NCBI RefSeq assembly: GCF_000287055.2
Contig: NZ_AJYQ02000024.1
Coordinates: forward strand, 1 to 51,869
Direction: 5' to 3'
DNA: 51,869 bases
DNA from: Vibrio genomosp. F10 str. ZF-129
GTDB taxonomy: Bacteria; Pseudomonadota; Gammaproteobacteria; Enterobacterales; Vibrionaceae
Under the pieces are notes generated by a model, which did not search any database, had not been told where the DNA came from, and was given only the letters and a program-made list of their open reading frames with translations. Every line of letters starts with the position of its first letter. Positions within the stretch are counted from its first letter, which is position 1. Shown here one piece after another: positions 1-9,455 of the stretch. The translations under genes and the position numbers were made by a program.

Positions 1-30
1 TTGGGAGTTCGAATCTCTCCACCCCTGCCA
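1..30 (+). tRNA. tRNA-Trp, 3' end only (cut by window edge)
   Basis: The first 30 bases form a T arm (GGGAG stem, TTCGAAT loop, CTCTC stem) followed by the acceptor strand CACCCCT, discriminator G and an encoded CCA. The pattern GTTGGGAGTTCGAATCTCTC plus a CCCCTGCCA end closely resembles the 3' half of enterobacterial trpT. In enterobacteria tRNA-Trp often closes an rRNA operon after tRNA-Asp, so an rrn operon may lie just left of the window; that is inference. Because a degenerate copy follows, this copy could itself be a fragment; the anticodon is outside the window. Confidence 0.7.
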
Positions 31-38
31 TATTCAAG

Positions 39-66
39 GCTCTAGCAGAAATGCTGGAGCTTTTTT
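39..66 (+). terminator. Intrinsic terminator after tRNA-Trp
   Basis: A 9-bp stem GCTCTAGCA/TGCTGGAGC (one G-U pair) with a GAAA tetraloop is followed by six T residues. It lies nine bases after the CCA end and would end the tRNA transcript. Confidence 0.85.
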
Positions 67-82
67 GTTATCTAGTCGATAG

Positions 83-149
83 AAAGCAGCGGATTCCCCT
101 AATCTGCAAACAGCGCGTGTTGGGAGTTCGAATCTCTCCACCCCTGCCA
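83..149 (+). pseudogene. Degenerate tRNA-Trp copy (intact T arm, decayed 5' part)
   Basis: The last 30 bases are identical to the tRNA-Trp end at 1-30. The part before it keeps traces of the anticodon region (CAGCGGAT...) but has CCC where the CCA anticodon would be, lacks U33, and has no recognisable D arm or 5' acceptor strand able to pair with CACCCCT. It therefore cannot fold as a normal tRNA and is best read as a pseudo-tRNA fragment, produced by tandem duplication with a period of 119 bases. Confidence 0.65.
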
Positions 150-157
150 TATTTAAG

Positions 158-186
158 GCTCTAGCAGAAATGCTAGAGCTTTTTTT
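158..186 (+). terminator. Intrinsic terminator after pseudo-tRNA copy
   Basis: Perfect 9-bp stem GCTCTAGCA/TGCTAGAGC, GAAA loop, seven T residues. It is a near-identical duplicate of the terminator at 39-66, so the repeated unit covers both the tRNA end and its terminator. Confidence 0.85.
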
Positions 187-221
187 AGACATTTATATTC
201 CGAGTATAAAGCTGCATATAT

Positions 222-249
222 TCGAGTTCAGATCTCTCAATCTTTGCCA
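222..249 (+). repeat. Third, strongly decayed tRNA-Trp 3'-end copy
   Basis: Aligned to the 3' end of the tRNA, this segment matches at about 21 of 29 positions (GAGTTC, ATCTCTC, TGCCAT are kept). The acceptor strand is mutated from CCCC to TCTT. It looks like an older member of the same repeat series; no terminator hairpin follows it. Confidence 0.45.
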
Positions 250-424
250 TTTTATACCCCTAGAGAAATATTATATCTTTCTTGTCTTCTACTCTGGTAT
301 CTATAGAAGTGACTCCTGTAACCTTTTAAATCTAACTTAATATGAATAGTCCGTATTTAAGGATTTCAATTCGTAAATTGATCCTAATTGATTACAATAG
401 TCCGATATTTATTGTGGGGGATTT

Positions 425-808
425 ATGGGTCAATTTTCTATTTTGGGATTTATAGCGTTGGGCGGAGCCTTTGGTGCCTGTTCACGTTATCTAGTAAGTG
501 AATTTTGCGCGACTTTATTTGGACGTGGATTCCCTTATGGGACATTAACTGTAAACGTCATTGGTTCGTTAGCAATGGGCGTGTTAGTTGCTGCGTTTGA
601 AAATGGAAGCTTGCCAACCGAGCCATGGCGTCAAATTATAGGTCTTGGCTTTTTAGGTGCCTTAACCACCTTCTCAACCTTTTCAATGGATAATGTTTTT
701 TTAATGCAACAGGGGGCATTTTTCAAAGCTGGCCTCAATATGCTACTTAATGTTGCTTTGAGCGTAACCGCCGCTTGGGTAGGGTTTCAATTAATCATAA
801 AAAGTTAG
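425..808 (+). CDS. crcB: Fluoride ion exporter FluC/CrcB
   Basis: 127 residues, the usual length for a Fluc fluoride channel, which exports F- through a double-barrelled inner-membrane dimer. Four hydrophobic segments are visible. Family hallmarks present are the GGAFGACSRY stretch at residues 13-22, Asn44 in GTLTVNVIGS, and the TTFSTFS segment with the two pore phenylalanines F83 and F86. Start: ATG preceded by GGGGGA. I searched the upstream 240 bases for a fluoride riboswitch and did not recognise one. The gene stands alone, 80 bases ahead of the thiamine riboswitch, in the same direction. Confidence 0.95.
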   Translation: MGQFSILGFIALGGAFGACSRYLVSEFCATLFGRGFPYGTLTVNVIGSLAMGVLVAAFENGSLPTEPWRQIIGLGFLGALTTFSTFSMDNVFLMQQGAFFKAGLNMLLNVALSVTAAWVGFQLIIKS

Positions 809-845
809 TTTTAATGACGATTAGCTAAAATTTAATCGGATTAAC

Positions 846-874
846 TTGGTTTCAACAATCTGATTACTTATAAT
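846..874 (+). promoter_or_regulatory. Promoter of the thi operon
   Basis: A perfect -10 box TATAAT at 869-874 lies 17 bases after a weak -35 TTGGTT at 846-851. Transcription would begin near 881, immediately before the TPP aptamer, which is the expected arrangement. Confidence 0.6.
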
Positions 875-883
875 GCTTTCTAC

Positions 884-966
884 TTGTCGGAGTGCCAAAA
901 GGCTGAGACCGTTAACTCGGGATCCGTTGAACCTGATCAGGCTAATACCTGCGAAGGGAACAAGAG
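884..966 (+). promoter_or_regulatory. TPP riboswitch (THI element)
   Basis: The conserved TPP aptamer blocks are present in order: TCGGAGTGCC, GGCTGAGA, a variable arm, GATCCGTTGAACCTGATCAG, and AATACCTGCGAAGGGAA. The outer helix is closed by CTTGT / ACAAG. TPP binding normally represses the downstream operon. The 120 bases between aptamer and thiC show no strong T-tailed terminator, so control of thiC translation initiation is as plausible as attenuation. Confidence 0.95.
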
Positions 967-1077
967 AAAGATACCAAACTAGATCTATTCTCGTTTTATA
1001 TCCTTCAACTGTCTCTAATTTTAGTGGCAGTTCCTCTTGTAGCATCTTTTCCGTCAAGCATTTATATCCATTATTAA

Positions 1078-3039
<1,962 letters not shown>

Positions 3040-3042
3040 CCA

Positions 3043-4416
3043 TTGAAAGTTCTTATCCCATCTCAGTACATTGAACTGACAGGTTTAGTGCAACGCTGCT
3101 TACTCATAGCAGAAAAAGAGGGATTTGGAATTCGCCATATTGAGTTGGGTGTGAGCCCAACTCAGTTATTCATTTTGTCTGGTGAATCAGATCCATTCCA
3201 CATTCGGGCTGTTCGTCATTCTGAGGATCTTGATTTTGTAGATCCGTCAGAATTATTAATTCCCGACTTATTTATTCGTTATAACTCAAACCTTAGTGTC
3301 CGAGAATCCGGTGATGCACTTCACCAAGCTGACAACATGGCAATCATTGGGATTGGCGACGAGTCGAATTTCATCGACGCATGGCGGTTGAAATCTATAT
3401 TATCTGTATTTAATGGTCAGCTATCTTCTGTCATCGATGAAGAGGGATCGATTAAGGCGATTAAGTATCAGCGTACTGTCGATGAATTTGAATGGCATCT
3501 CGCATGGGTTATAACCGCTAAAGCACTCGATTTCTCCGCTGAGGATTGCTTTGTTTTGGCGCGCGCTGCTCTTAACTCAGACGTTTCACGTGAAACATGG
3601 CCAAGTGATTATCAAGATTTTCCAGTCCCGATCATTGAAGATTCTAGATTACTGGTCTCGGTGGGGTGGGCTTCTGAGGGAGCAAGTATCTCGTTTGAGG
3701 GAGTAAAAAAGAAAAGTCTAGGGCTTTACCCCGTTGTCGATGATGTTAGCTGGATAAGTCGATTGTTGCCACTAGGGATCGAGACAATACAGCTTCGAAT
3801 CAAAGACCCTCACCAATTGGATCTAGAGCAACAAATTGCCGAATCAATTCAACTTGGTGAGCGCTATGGCGCGCAAGTGTTTATCAACGATCATTGGAAA
3901 CTGGCGATAAAGTATGGTGCGTATGGCGTTCATTTAGGTCAAGAAGATATCCAACAGTCTAATCTCGATCTACTCGCTAAGGCCGGCTTGAGACTAGGGT
4001 TATCAACTCACGGTTATTACGAGCTACTACGGATTGTTCAGATTAACCCAAGCTACATTGCCCTCGGTCATATATTTCCAACCACGACAAAAAAAATGCC
4101 GTCGAAACCGCAAGGCTTAGTACGCCTGTCACTATACCAATCACTCATCGACACCATACCTTACTCCAGCGGTGTTACTGGTTACCCTACGGTGGCCATT
4201 GGTGGTATTGATCAAAATACCGCGAGCAGCGTATGGAAATGCGGTGTTTCAAGCCTTGCTGTCGTTCGAGCGATTACAGAGGTTGACAACCCTGAAGCCG
4301 TTATAGACTCATTTACTTACTTGATGCAATCAAGACAGTTTACTGATGACCGCACACAAGTCGATACCCTTAGTGAAAGCACGCTTGCTGTGGAGGTTAA
4401 TAATGCTAACGGATAG
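3043..4416 (+). CDS. thiE: Thiamine-phosphate synthase ThiE with extra N-terminal domain
   Basis: ThiE joins HMP-PP and thiazole phosphate to thiamine phosphate. The TIM-barrel ThiE domain occupies roughly residues 220-430, with recognisable QLRIKD, FINDHWKLA, GVHLGQED, GLSTHG, ALGHIFPTTTKK and AIGGI segments. The protein is 457 residues, about twice the usual 210, because of a 200-residue N-terminal region I cannot assign firmly; its end (AKALDF...RAALN) resembles the last helices of ThiD kinases, so a degenerate ThiD is possible. The start is TTG at 3043 with AGAGGG before it; the next ATG lies near residue 98. A parS site is embedded at 3582-3597. The 3' end overlaps thiF by 14 bases. Confidence 0.9.
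   Translation: MKVLIPSQYIELTGLVQRCLLIAEKEGFGIRHIELGVSPTQLFILSGESDPFHIRAVRHSEDLDFVDPSELLIPDLFIRYNSNLSVRESGDALHQADNMAIIGIGDESNFIDAWRLKSILSVFNGQLSSVIDEEGSIKAIKYQRTVDEFEWHLAWVITAKALDFSAEDCFVLARAALNSDVSRETWPSDYQDFPVPIIEDSRLLVSVGWASEGASISFEGVKKKSLGLYPVVDDVSWISRLLPLGIETIQLRIKDPHQLDLEQQIAESIQLGERYGAQVFINDHWKLAIKYGAYGVHLGQEDIQQSNLDLLAKAGLRLGLSTHGYYELLRIVQINPSYIALGHIFPTTTKKMPSKPQGLVRLSLYQSLIDTIPYSSGVTGYPTVAIGGIDQNTASSVWKCGVSSLAVVRAITEVDNPEAVIDSFTYLMQSRQFTDDRTQVDTLSESTLAVEVNNANG
3582..3597. promoter_or_regulatory. parS site 1 (ParB-binding), inside thiE
   Basis: CGTTTCACGTGAAACA matches the parS consensus TGTTTCACGTGAAACA at 15 of 16 positions and contains the complete 14-base palindromic core. It is read through as codons within the N-terminal part of thiE (Ser-Arg-Glu-Thr). 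ParB nucleates here for chromosome segregation. Confidence 0.9.
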
Positions 4417-5209
4417 GGAATTTCTCAATTATCACCGTCAGATTTGCCTTCCAGATTTTCTAGAAGAAGGGCAGCTTAATTTAAAAAACTCACGAATATT
4501 ACTACTTGGGTGTGGTGGGCTAGGCAGTGCAGCGGCACTCTATCTTGTAGGTGCGGGTGTTGGTCAACTCGTTATTGTTGATGACGATGTGGTCGAAAAA
4601 AGTAACCTACAGCGCCAAGTGGCTTATCGTGAAAGGGATATCGCATCGAACAAATCATCGGCCATGAAACGGCAGCTTCTTTCTCTTAACTCAGATTGCA
4701 GTATTCGTGCAATTACAGAGCGACTAGGTGAAGAGCAGCTTTCTAATGAAGTGGCTGCTTCAGATGTGATTCTTGATTGTACGGACAGCTTTGAGAGTCG
4801 TCACTTGATTAACCAAGTCTGCTTTCAACAAGGAAAACCGTTGATTTCTGGCGCCGCAATAGGTTGGCAGGGGCAGTTTATTGTCTTTGATTTTCCCAAC
4901 GTGTCCCCTTGTTACCAATGCTTGTACCCAAAGCAAGATGTCAGTGAGTCTAGACGTTGTGCTGATATGGGTATCATCGGCCCTGTCGTTGGCACTGTTG
5001 GTAATTTACAAGCACTCGCGGCCATTCAAAAGTTAGCGTTAGGCCGGTTTGAGTGCCCAACCCAGCAGCTAAAACTATTCGATGGCAAAACCTTTCACTG
5101 GCAGAGCTTAACACTAGAGAAAGACACATCGTGTACGGTTTGTGGACAAGAATCCACGAACCCAAATGGAACGACTGATTGTGTTATAGCTAAAGAGGTA
5201 ACCTTATGA
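4403..5209 (+). CDS. thiF: Sulfur-carrier protein ThiS adenylyltransferase ThiF
   Basis: 268 residues, E1-like enzyme. ThiF adenylates the C-terminus of ThiS so that sulfur can be loaded for thiazole synthesis. Visible: nucleotide-binding GCGGLG at about 36-41, the DDD...NLQRQ segment, zinc ligands in two CxxC pairs (C170/C173 and C244/C247), and Cys186, at the position of the E. coli C184 that forms the acyl-disulfide. I chose ATG 4403 because GGAGG lies seven bases before it; an in-frame upstream ATG at 4346 lies deep inside thiE. Overlaps thiE by 14 bases and thiS by an ATGA junction, suggesting translational coupling. Confidence 0.95.
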   Translation: MLTDREFLNYHRQICLPDFLEEGQLNLKNSRILLLGCGGLGSAAALYLVGAGVGQLVIVDDDVVEKSNLQRQVAYRERDIASNKSSAMKRQLLSLNSDCSIRAITERLGEEQLSNEVAASDVILDCTDSFESRHLINQVCFQQGKPLISGAAIGWQGQFIVFDFPNVSPCYQCLYPKQDVSESRRCADMGIIGPVVGTVGNLQALAAIQKLALGRFECPTQQLKLFDGKTFHWQSLTLEKDTSCTVCGQESTNPNGTTDCVIAKEVTL

Positions 5210-5433
5210 GCAAATTGGATGTAGCGAGTAAAGTAGATATAGAAATCAATGGCAAGGTGACTCAGATTCAGCAGGGTTCAACGCTTGAGGATGTGATTAG
5301 AATCCTGGCGTTGCCAGATAATGGCTGCGTGTTTTCAATCAATAATACGATTGTAGCGAGGAATCGGTGGAAATTTACTTTGCTAGAGAACAACGATTCA
5401 ATCTCATTGTTTCAAGCCATAGCGGGAGGTTAG
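5206..5433 (+). CDS. thiS: Sulfur carrier protein ThiS
   Basis: 75 residues, ubiquitin-like beta-grasp carrier ending in the required Gly-Gly, on which ThiF forms the acyl-adenylate and later the thiocarboxylate used by ThiG. It is slightly longer than the usual 66 residues, with about nine additional N-terminal residues. Its ATG overlaps the thiF stop codon (ATGA), and thiG starts 3 bases after its stop. Confidence 0.93.
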   Translation: MSKLDVASKVDIEINGKVTQIQQGSTLEDVIRILALPDNGCVFSINNTIVARNRWKFTLLENNDSISLFQAIAGG

Positions 5434-5436
5434 GTT

Positions 5437-6225
5437 ATGATTCTTACCAATGACCAGTTGGTTATCGCCGATAGAACCTTTAGTTCGCGCCTATTTACCG
5501 GAACAGGTAAGTTTTCCAATAAACACTCGATGGTTGAATCGATAAAGGCATCAGGATCTGAGCTAGCGACAATGGCATTGAAGCGTGTCGATATTAGCGC
5601 GAGTCAAGACGACATTTTGGACCCGTTAGTCGAAGCTGGAGTAAACCTTCTTCCTAATACCTCAGGTGCGAAAAATGCAAAAGATGCCATTTTTGCTGCG
5701 CACCTGGCACGAGAAGCGATTGGGACAAACTGGTTGAAATTGGAAATTCATCCGGATCCAAAGTATTTAATGCCTGACCCTATCGAGACGCTAATTGCAG
5801 CAGAACAGCTTGTCAAAGATGGCTTTGTTGTTCTCCCTTATTGCCATGCTGACCCTGTTCTGTGTAAACGACTAGAAGAGGTGGGCTGTGCTGCGGTTAT
5901 GCCGCTGGGTTCTCCGATTGGTTCAAACAAGGGGATAGCCAGTAAAGACTTTTTAGAAATCATTATCGATCAAGCGACGGTTCCTGTTGTTGTTGATGCT
6001 GGAATAGGCGCACCATCGCATGCTGCTTTTGCAATGGAGCTTGGTGCTGATGCCGTGCTAGTGAACACCGCGATTGCTGCTTCAAGTCATCCGGAAGTTA
6101 TGGCGACGGCTTTCCGATACGCGGTGGAAGCGGGCAGAGCGGCTTATTGTTCTGGTTTAGCAAGTGTTGCTACTCACGCAATTGCCTCTAGTCCATTGAC
6201 GTCTTTTTTAGATGACACATTCTAG
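5437..6225 (+). CDS. thiG: Thiazole synthase ThiG
   Basis: 262 residues, a TIM-barrel enzyme. ThiG condenses deoxyxylulose phosphate, dehydroglycine (made by ThiH) and ThiS-thiocarboxylate sulfur into thiazole phosphate. Diagnostic segments are [17 protein letters not shown], with the Schiff-base lysine region, [32 protein letters not shown] and [13 protein letters not shown]. The upstream RBS is GGGAGG. It is tightly packed between thiS and thiH, its functional partners. Confidence 0.97.
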   Translation: MILTNDQLVIADRTFSSRLFTGTGKFSNKHSMVESIKASGSELATMALKRVDISASQDDILDPLVEAGVNLLPNTSGAKNAKDAIFAAHLAREAIGTNWLKLEIHPDPKYLMPDPIETLIAAEQLVKDGFVVLPYCHADPVLCKRLEEVGCAAVMPLGSPIGSNKGIASKDFLEIIIDQATVPVVVDAGIGAPSHAAFAMELGADAVLVNTAIAASSHPEVMATAFRYAVEAGRAAYCSGLASVATHAIASSPLTSFLDDTF

Positions 6226-6236
6226 TTAGAGGGTTA

Positions 6237-7352
6237 ATGATGAGTTTTGTAGATGAGTTCAGCAAGCTTGATTGGGATGATATTACTCTGTCGATCAATG
6301 CCAAGACATCGCGAGACGTTGAGCGAGCACTAAGCAAATCAAGGTGTAATTTAGATGACTTTAAGGCGCTTATCTCTCCTGCGGCAGAACCTTACTTAGA
6401 GCAGATGGCACAACGATCTTTGATGCTTACTCGACAAAGGTTTGGCAATACTATCGGGCTTTATATTCCGCTGTATCTCTCAAACTTGTGTGCTAATGCT
6501 TGTACCTATTGCGGCTTCTCTATGGAGAACAGAATTAAGCGACGCACACTCGATATCGACGAAATTTCACTTGAAACACAGGCTATCAAAAAGATGGGAT
6601 TTGATAGTGTACTACTGGTCACCGGGGAGCACGAAACAAAGGTCGGAATGAACTATTTTAGGCAGGTTTTACCCTCGATTAAGGAACGGTTTAGTTACTT
6701 AGCTATGGAAGTCCAGCCTTTAGCCCAAGAAGATTATCAGGAACTAAAGTGTTTGGGTTTGGATGCGGTCATGGTTTACCAAGAAACCTATCACCCATCT
6801 ACCTACGCGCAACATCATCTACGTGGTAACAAAACGGATTTTAACTTTCGACTCGAGACCCCAGATCGATTAGCCAAGGCGGGAATTGATAAGATTGGTA
6901 TTGGTGCTCTGATCGGTTTAGAAGAGTGGCGTACAGACTGTTTTTACGTCGCGGCTCATTTAGATTACCTTGAAAAGACTTACTGGCAGACACGTTACTC
7001 GATCTCTTTTCCACGTTTACGACCGTGTGAAGGGGGTCTTCAGCCCAAGTCTATTATGTCGGATAAACAGTTAGTCCAATTAATCTGTGCGTATCGGATC
7101 CTCAATCCTGAAGTTGAGTTGTCTCTTTCTACACGCGAATCAGCGATATTTCGAGATAATGTACTTCCTCTGGGGATCACTACGATGTCAGCAGCGTCAA
7201 AGACTCAACCAGGAGGGTATGCTTTGGAGGATATAGAATTAGAGCAGTTTGAAATCAGTGATGAGCGCAGCGCCAATGCTGTTGCCACTATGATTAGGAG
7301 TCGAGGTTTTGACCCCGTTTGGAAAGATTGGCATAGCGGCTATTCTGGTTAA
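6237..7352 (+). CDS. thiH: 2-iminoacetate synthase ThiH (radical SAM)
   Basis: 371 residues, close to E. coli ThiH (377). It cleaves tyrosine to dehydroglycine and p-cresol using SAM and a [4Fe-4S] cluster. The radical SAM motif CxxxCxxC is at C85, C89 and C92, the same numbering as in E. coli. Two start ATGs are adjacent (6237, 6240), both preceded by GAGGG. Last gene of the operon; a parS site and a strong terminator follow immediately. ThiH usually forms a complex with ThiG, encoded directly upstream. Confidence 0.97.
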   Translation: MMSFVDEFSKLDWDDITLSINAKTSRDVERALSKSRCNLDDFKALISPAAEPYLEQMAQRSLMLTRQRFGNTIGLYIPLYLSNLCANACTYCGFSMENRIKRRTLDIDEISLETQAIKKMGFDSVLLVTGEHETKVGMNYFRQVLPSIKERFSYLAMEVQPLAQEDYQELKCLGLDAVMVYQETYHPSTYAQHHLRGNKTDFNFRLETPDRLAKAGIDKIGIGALIGLEEWRTDCFYVAAHLDYLEKTYWQTRYSISFPRLRPCEGGLQPKSIMSDKQLVQLICAYRILNPEVELSLSTRESAIFRDNVLPLGITTMSAASKTQPGGYALEDIELEQFEISDERSANAVATMIRSRGFDPVWKDWHSGYSG

Positions 7353-7373
7353 AGTACATTGCAAGCGCTGAGT

Positions 7374-7389
7374 TGTTTCACGTGAAACA
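7374..7389. promoter_or_regulatory. parS site 2 (ParB-binding), after thiH
   Basis: TGTTTCACGTGAAACA is a perfect 16-base palindrome and matches the bacterial parS consensus at every position. It lies 21 bases beyond the thiH stop and abuts the arm of the following terminator. Confidence 0.95.
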
Positions 7390-7419
7390 AAAAATGGCTA
7401 CGAATTCGTAGCCATTTTT
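7390..7419. terminator. Bidirectional terminator between thiH and the aminopeptidase gene
   Basis: Perfect palindrome: TGGCTACGAA/TTCGTAGCCA flanked by five A and five T residues, so it can act on both converging transcripts. Confidence 0.9.
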
Positions 7420-7461
7420 AATCATATTAACCTAAAAATAGAACAGTTGATGTTAGCGATA

Positions 7462-9255
7462 TTAGTCATGAGATAACGTTTGAGTTGCTTTCTTAAGCCA
7501 AGCTTTAACGTCACCTTCTACTAAAGAATTCAATTCATCCCAAACTTTTTGATGGTATTCATTAATCCAGGCGAGTTCTGGGCGAGTTAACATGTCGGTG
7601 TCAATGTTGCGATAGTCGATTGGGCAACGCGTGAGAGATTCAAACCCTAACAGAGGCAAGTCACCATTAGATTCGATCTTGGTGACCAATTCTAGATTCT
7701 CTATACGGATACCAAATGCGTCTGCACGATAGTAGCCTGGTTCATTAGAAAGAACCATACCGTCTACTAAGGGTACATTTATCGGTCTTTTGGAAATACT
7801 TTGTGGCCCCTCATGAACACTTAAGAAGTGACCTACACCATGACCCGTCCCGTGGTCATAGTCGTAACCCTCTGCCCATAAATGTTGTCGCGCTAGTGTA
7901 TCCAGTTGGTAACCACAAGTCCCCACGGGAAAACGCGCTCTAGCAATGGCAATATGTCCTTTAAGTACCAGAGTAAATTGCTTAGTCATCTCTGAGGAAG
8001 GCTGCCCGATTGCAATGGTACGGGTGATATCTGTCGTGCCATCGGAGTATTGACCACCTGAGTCAACCAGGTACAGCGAATCCATGGTGAGGTTTGCAGG
8101 TTGGGCTTGGTTCTTATGGTTGTAGTGACACATGGCTGCGTTACCACCCGCGGCAGATATGGTATCAAAGCTTAGATCTGCCAAGGTTGGGTCTTGTTCT
8201 CTAAAGCGCTGTAGTTCGTCCGAGAGTTCAGCTTCGCTTAGTAGATTGCTTTTCTCTACTTGTTTATCTAGCCAACAGAGAAAGTTCACCATAGCCACAC
8301 CATCTCGAATGTGGCTCGCTTTCATTCCCGCAATCTCGACGCTGTTCTTTTGCGCTTTAGGAAGTAAACAAGGGTCCGATGCAGAGATAATATGAGCCCC
8401 TGAGTTTTGCAACTGAAGAGTGAACCAAGCGTTGCTGGTAGCCGGGTCAATGAGGACCTTCTTACTCGTCATAGAACCCAAAACATCGGCAAGTTCACTC
8501 GGCTTTCGCACGTTGACATTGTTACCAACATGAGAAGTGAATTCGTCTGGAAGTCGAGTTTGGTCAAAGAAAAAATCGAGGCTAGAATCAGAATATAAAA
8601 TCACATGAGAAAGTAGAACAGGCAAACGCGATACGTCTAAACCACGAATGTTCAGTATCCAACCAATCGAATCTAAAGCGGTAATGACCGCACAATCTGC
8701 ACCCATCGCGGTAATTTTATCTGCCATTGCCTTTCGTTTGTCTTCGCTTGTTTGTCCAACAAGTGAAATAGACATTAATCTCGCTACTGAACAAACCGCG
8801 GTAGGACGGTCATGCCATAAATCGTCTATCGGGTTGGTTGAAATAGCAGATAGCGAGAATTGGCTAGCCAACTTATCTTGAGCCGCACTCAACCAAGCAC
8901 TTGTATGCATTCGTGGATCGAAAGCTACGTTACTTTGTGCATCGAGGTTTTGACTGATCCAATCTAACGCAGGCTCTTCGATAAGGTGGCGGTATTCAAA
9001 GACACTATCAGGTACTTCGCTGCGCACTTGAACCGTGTAGCGGCCATCAATAAAAATAGCGGCTTTAGTCGGGGTGATGACAGCACAACCCGCGGAACCC
9101 GTAAAACCGGTCAACCAATGCAATCGTTCGTTATGAGCAGGGATGTATTCCCCAAGATATTCATCCTCATGAGGAATGATGATGGCGTCATAGTTGTGTT
9201 CGGAGAGCCAGTTTCTTAGTGCTTGAACACGCTCAGAAGTAGATTGATGCATCAA
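7462..9255 (-). CDS. Aminopeptidase P family protein (Xaa-Pro aminopeptidase, M24B)
   Basis: 597 residues, the long three-domain form with two creatinase-like N-terminal domains (about 1-310) and a C-terminal pita-bread metallopeptidase domain; E. coli PepP (441) is shorter. It removes an N-terminal residue preceding proline. All five dinuclear-metal ligands are seen: D398, D409, H472 (in GTGHGVG), E505 (NEPGYY) and E519 (RIENLE). No signal peptide, so cytoplasmic. Two adjacent ATGs can start the protein (9255, 9252). It runs opposite to the thi operon. The leader region contains a 20-bp tandem repeat. Confidence 0.93.
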   Translation of the reverse strand: MMHQSTSERVQALRNWLSEHNYDAIIIPHEDEYLGEYIPAHNERLHWLTGFTGSAGCAVITPTKAAIFIDGRYTVQVRSEVPDSVFEYRHLIEEPALDWISQNLDAQSNVAFDPRMHTSAWLSAAQDKLASQFSLSAISTNPIDDLWHDRPTAVCSVARLMSISLVGQTSEDKRKAMADKITAMGADCAVITALDSIGWILNIRGLDVSRLPVLLSHVILYSDSSLDFFFDQTRLPDEFTSHVGNNVNVRKPSELADVLGSMTSKKVLIDPATSNAWFTLQLQNSGAHIISASDPCLLPKAQKNSVEIAGMKASHIRDGVAMVNFLCWLDKQVEKSNLLSEAELSDELQRFREQDPTLADLSFDTISAAGGNAAMCHYNHKNQAQPANLTMDSLYLVDSGGQYSDGTTDITRTIAIGQPSSEMTKQFTLVLKGHIAIARARFPVGTCGYQLDTLARQHLWAEGYDYDHGTGHGVGHFLSVHEGPQSISKRPINVPLVDGMVLSNEPGYYRADAFGIRIENLELVTKIESNGDLPLLGFESLTRCPIDYRNIDTDMLTRPELAWINEYHQKVWDELNSLVEGDVKAWLKKATQTLSHD

Positions 9256-9330
9256 AAATGTTCCTTATTAGTTTGTGCGGCATAAGCCAATACGACTTTT
9301 AGGTGGTTACTTTTCTAGTTTGTTCCGGTA

Positions 9331-9385
9331 ATTCTTAGGTTGTTAGCGCTATTCTTAGGTTGTTAGCGCTATTCTTAGGTTGTTA
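9331..9385. repeat. 20-bp tandem repeat (2.75 copies)
   Basis: The unit ATTCTTAGGTTGTTAGCGCT occurs at 9331-9350 and 9351-9370 without mismatch and then as a 15-base partial copy at 9371-9385. It sits between the aminopeptidase start (9255) and the end of the lysR gene (9456), both on the minus strand, so it lies in the promoter/leader region of the aminopeptidase gene. Each unit carries AGCGCT, a 6-base palindrome. Confidence 0.9.
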
Positions 9386-9455
9386 CAAAATAGGCAACAA
9401 AGATTAGTAAGCTACTCTTTTTAGGCAAATGCTGCAATCGTTCACAGCGTGCAAT

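Noticed and set aside
301..424. Fluoride riboswitch before crcB
   Set aside because: The conserved crcB-motif pseudoknot sequence blocks are not visible.
4346..4402. Upstream ATG start for ThiF
   Set aside because: It is embedded in thiE with no Shine-Dalgarno sequence, whereas 4403 has GGAGG at ideal distance.
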